From an uncultured Phascolarctobacterium sp. (GTDB lineage Bacteria; Bacillota; Negativicutes; Acidaminococcales; Acidaminococcaceae): 64,000 bases of DNA. The notes beneath the pieces are model-generated. The model ran no database searches. It saw nothing but the letters and a program-made list of their open reading frames with translations, and was not told where the DNA came from. The position numbers and the translations under genes are program-made. Below are positions 62,174 through 64,000 of this stretch, piece by piece (positions within the stretch are counted from its first letter, which is position 1; each line of letters starts with the position of its first letter). The DNA is taken from the NCBI GenBank assembly GCA_947629685.1, contig CANREP010000005.1:16304-80303 (forward strand), written 5' to 3'.

Positions 62174-62584
62174 TTATTTATCCTGTTCTACAGGGCTAAT
62201 CGCAAAATCTATCATCTTGTTGTCTTTATTAAATGCAAAGTTGATGCTAACTATTTTTTCTTTGCTGAAGGCAGCAATATAGGTTACGTTGTCCATTTGG
62301 TCAAATCTTTGGAAAGAATAGAATTTTGCTTCTTTCATCCTGCCGAATTTATCTTTGACTTGTTCCTGCAATGCTGTATAAGTATTTTCGTTGAATTTAT
62401 CTTTAAGCTGCACATCAAAGCCTTTGGTAAATTCGTTATAGGAAGGTACTGTCTGACTGAACGCTTTAATAAAAGTTTCTGCCGCAGCCTGCTGCTTGTT
62501 TAAATCTGTGCCGTCGGCTGCCATGCAGATACCGGCAAAAGCTATGGTAAATACGGCTGTTAAAATCATTACTAATTTTTTCAT
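62174..62584 (-). CDS. Exported protein of unknown function
   Basis: Signal peptide MKKLVMILTAVFTIAFAGICMA; RBS GGAGAA. Confidence 0.75.
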   Translation of the reverse strand: MKKLVMILTAVFTIAFAGICMAADGTDLNKQQAAAETFIKAFSQTVPSYNEFTKGFDVQLKDKFNENTYTALQEQVKDKFGRMKEAKFYSFQRFDQMDNVTYIAAFSKEKIVSINFAFNKDNKMIDFAISPVEQDK

Positions 62585-62687
62585 ATGTTTTTCTCCTTTC
62601 GATAAAAAGCAAACTAAGGCAAGACCACCCTGCCTTAGTTTACTCGTTTCAGTTTTAATTGATACCCGAAAACTTATTACTATTTAA

Positions 62688-62828
62688 TTATTTTTCTGCT
62701 TTTTCAGCTGCCATTTTGGCATGTCTTTCCTGTTGAGCAGCAACTTTTGCTTCTGCTGCAGCTTTTTTCATTGCTTCAGCTTTAGCGAGTTTTGCTTTGG
62801 CTGCTTTTTCTTTTTCAGCTGCCAGCAT
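62688..62828 (-). CDS. 46-aa Ala/Lys/Glu-rich small ORF (or gene remnant)
   Basis: MLAAEKEKAAKAKLAKAEAMKKAAAEAKVAAQQERHAKMAAEKAEK; below ORF-track length cutoff. Confidence 0.35.
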   Translation of the reverse strand: MLAAEKEKAAKAKLAKAEAMKKAAAEAKVAAQQERHAKMAAEKAEK

Positions 62829-63113
62829 TAGTCTGGCTTAATCTGGTGCCATAAGATTCGCTGTTTACATACATGCTGCCAGCTCCAGAAGCTTTACCAT
62901 CGTCATCATATCTGGTACCGGATACAGTAAAGTCACCTTTACCTACGGTAGCAGTAGTACTGTATTCGTTTACAACATTTGTAGTGCTCGGCTTACCAAA
63001 CTCATCATATGGGCCGTATTCATAATTTACTTTGCTGTTGCTTAAAGTAATGCTGCCGGATGCATCGTCTGCATCAGTACCGGAAGCGCTGTTTACTTTA
63101 ATGCTGCTGCTTT
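62808..63113 (-). pseudogene. Fragment of a surface/outer-membrane-type protein
   Basis: SSSIKVNSASGTDADDASGSITLSNSKVNYEYGPYDEFGKPSTTNVVNEYSTTATVGKGDFTVSGTRYDDDGKASGAGSMYVNSESYGTRLSQTNAGS-stop; no start region. Confidence 0.6.
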
Positions 63114-63114
63114 G

Positions 63115-63209
63115 CCAAGACCAACACTGTCAGCTAAAATGCAACCGTTATACTTTTCTAGTTTGTTGATAATCGCAAGGGCAGCATCTTTTTGGAAGTC
63201 ATAAAGCAT
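63115..63209 (-). pseudogene. Fragment of an SNF2-like helicase around motif I
   Basis: MLYDFQKDAALAIINKLEKYNGCILADSVGLGK then sequence diverges. Confidence 0.6.
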
Positions 63210-63311
63210 AAATCAACACAGGAGAAAGAGCTGAAAACCATTCGGGACAATATCGAGCAGACGCTTTACGGCGCACCGAGCCAACGCCATGAGCAGACCT
63301 ATGACAGATAA
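63210..63311 (+). pseudogene. C-terminal remnant of a mobile-element gene (possibly relaxase/mobilization)
   Basis: KSTQEKELKTIRDNIEQTLYGAPSQRHEQTYDR-stop immediately upstream of the TnpW-like gene; family is inference. Confidence 0.4.
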
Positions 63312-63328
63312 CAAGAAAGGATACTATT

Positions 63329-63682
63329 ATGAACGACGAACAGAAATTCATGTCTCTTTTGGACGAGGAAGAATTCGTTGAACTTGAAGATGATTACGAT
63401 GAAGCAGAAGCAGAGGAATACATTTTTTCCGATCTTGGCCCATACAAAAAGGTCACGCCCCTGCCATATGAGCAGAGACGTCGATCATTTTCCTTTGATG
63501 AGGACGGACATATCCACGCCGGAAATCTGTCTGCCTTCTGGCTCCCGTCTTTGACCTTACAGAAAGAAATCAACGGCGCCGTCTACACCGTCACAGGCAG
63601 CTATGTAGGGACAGAGACGCTCGACAGGAAGCTTACAAGAATCTTTGAAAATAATCTGGAGCACACGGAGGATTCTCAATGA
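63329..63682 (+). CDS. TnpW-like transposon-encoded protein
   Basis: NLSAFWLPSLTLQKEINGAVYTVTGSYVGTETLDRKLTRIFENNLE, directly upstream of a serine recombinase. Confidence 0.75.
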   Translation: MNDEQKFMSLLDEEEFVELEDDYDEAEAEEYIFSDLGPYKKVTPLPYEQRRRSFSFDEDGHIHAGNLSAFWLPSLTLQKEINGAVYTVTGSYVGTETLDRKLTRIFENNLEHTEDSQ

Positions 63683-64000
63683 CAAACGCTCAAAATCTTG
63701 GTACAATAAAGGCAACCAATCCTGTACTGACAGTTGCCCCGATAAAGGAGGATATCGAAATGTTACGGGCAACTGAAAAAATCACAGCCCTCTACTGCCG
63801 TTTATCCGTTGAGGATATGAAAGGCGGCAAGGAGGACAACGAATCAAACAGCATACAAAATCAAAAAATGATCCTGCTCCAATACGCGAAGGAGCATCGC
63901 TATCCTAATCCAACCTTCTTTGTTGATGACGGATACAGCGGTACGAACTATGACCGTCCCGGCTTTCAAGCCATGCTTGCAGAAATCGAAGCAGGACGAG
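63679..64000 (+). CDS. Large serine recombinase (TnpX-like), N-terminal part (runs off window end)
   Basis: ITALYCRLSVEDMKGGKEDNESNSIQNQKMILLQYAKEH...FFVDDGYSGTNYDRPGFQAML; ATG 63679 overlaps the upstream stop, alternative ATG 63760 after AAAGGAGG. Confidence 0.93.
   Translation, partial: MTNAQNLGTIKATNPVLTVAPIKEDIEMLRATEKITALYCRLSVEDMKGGKEDNESNSIQNQKMILLQYAKEHRYPNPTFFVDDGYSGTNYDRPGFQAMLAEIEAGR

Larger units (their letters stand above)
63210..64000 (+). mobile_element. Part of a Tn4451/TnpX-type integrative mobilizable element; only one side visible
   Basis: TnpW-like gene plus large serine recombinase; continues past window. Confidence 0.7.

Noticed and set aside
61333-63311. Complete phage-defence system based on the SNF2 helicase piece
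   Set aside because: Only about 30 residues of the helicase are present, cut after motif I; no intact partner nuclease or methylase in the window.
1-64000. CRISPR array or Cas genes
   Set aside because: No regularly spaced direct repeats and no Cas motifs seen.

Overview
64 kb of bacterial chromosome. Gene content and order suggest a Negativicutes / Acidaminococcaceae-like Firmicute (inference; no 16S in window). Most of it is dense core metabolism, largely on the minus strand: recD2 (5' part), a SpeD-like protein, two tandem iadA paralogs plus an NhaC-type transporter and a LysR regulator, tyrS, a frameshifted brnQ, Mrp ATPase, a PhoPR-type two-component system, rubredoxin, uvrB-uvrA-uvrC, exoA, glmS with its ribozyme, glmM, cdaA-cdaR, complete argC-J-B-D-F-G-H, pgi, a two-gene SufC-SufB system, lgt, metQ behind a SAM-I riboswitch, fumarase and malic enzyme, rdgB, an HDAC-like protein overlapping a hydantoinase-like gene, and a LysR/DASS transporter pair. 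Four tRNAs (Pro, Glu, Gln, Arg) are present. The right end (about 61.3-64 kb) is accessory: a small exported-protein/XRE operon, a mosaic of gene fragments, and the start of a TnpW/TnpX-type serine-recombinase mobile element. The observations I rate highest are a SufC with a Cys-rich insertion in a minimal SufCB-DUF2284 operon, a SpeD homolog lacking the expected pyruvoyl-forming serine, tandem IadA paralogs differing at the carbamyl-lysine position, the mosaic junction at 62.7-63.3 kb, and a possible brnQ attenuator. None of these is proven novel; all calls are from reading the sequence without database searches.
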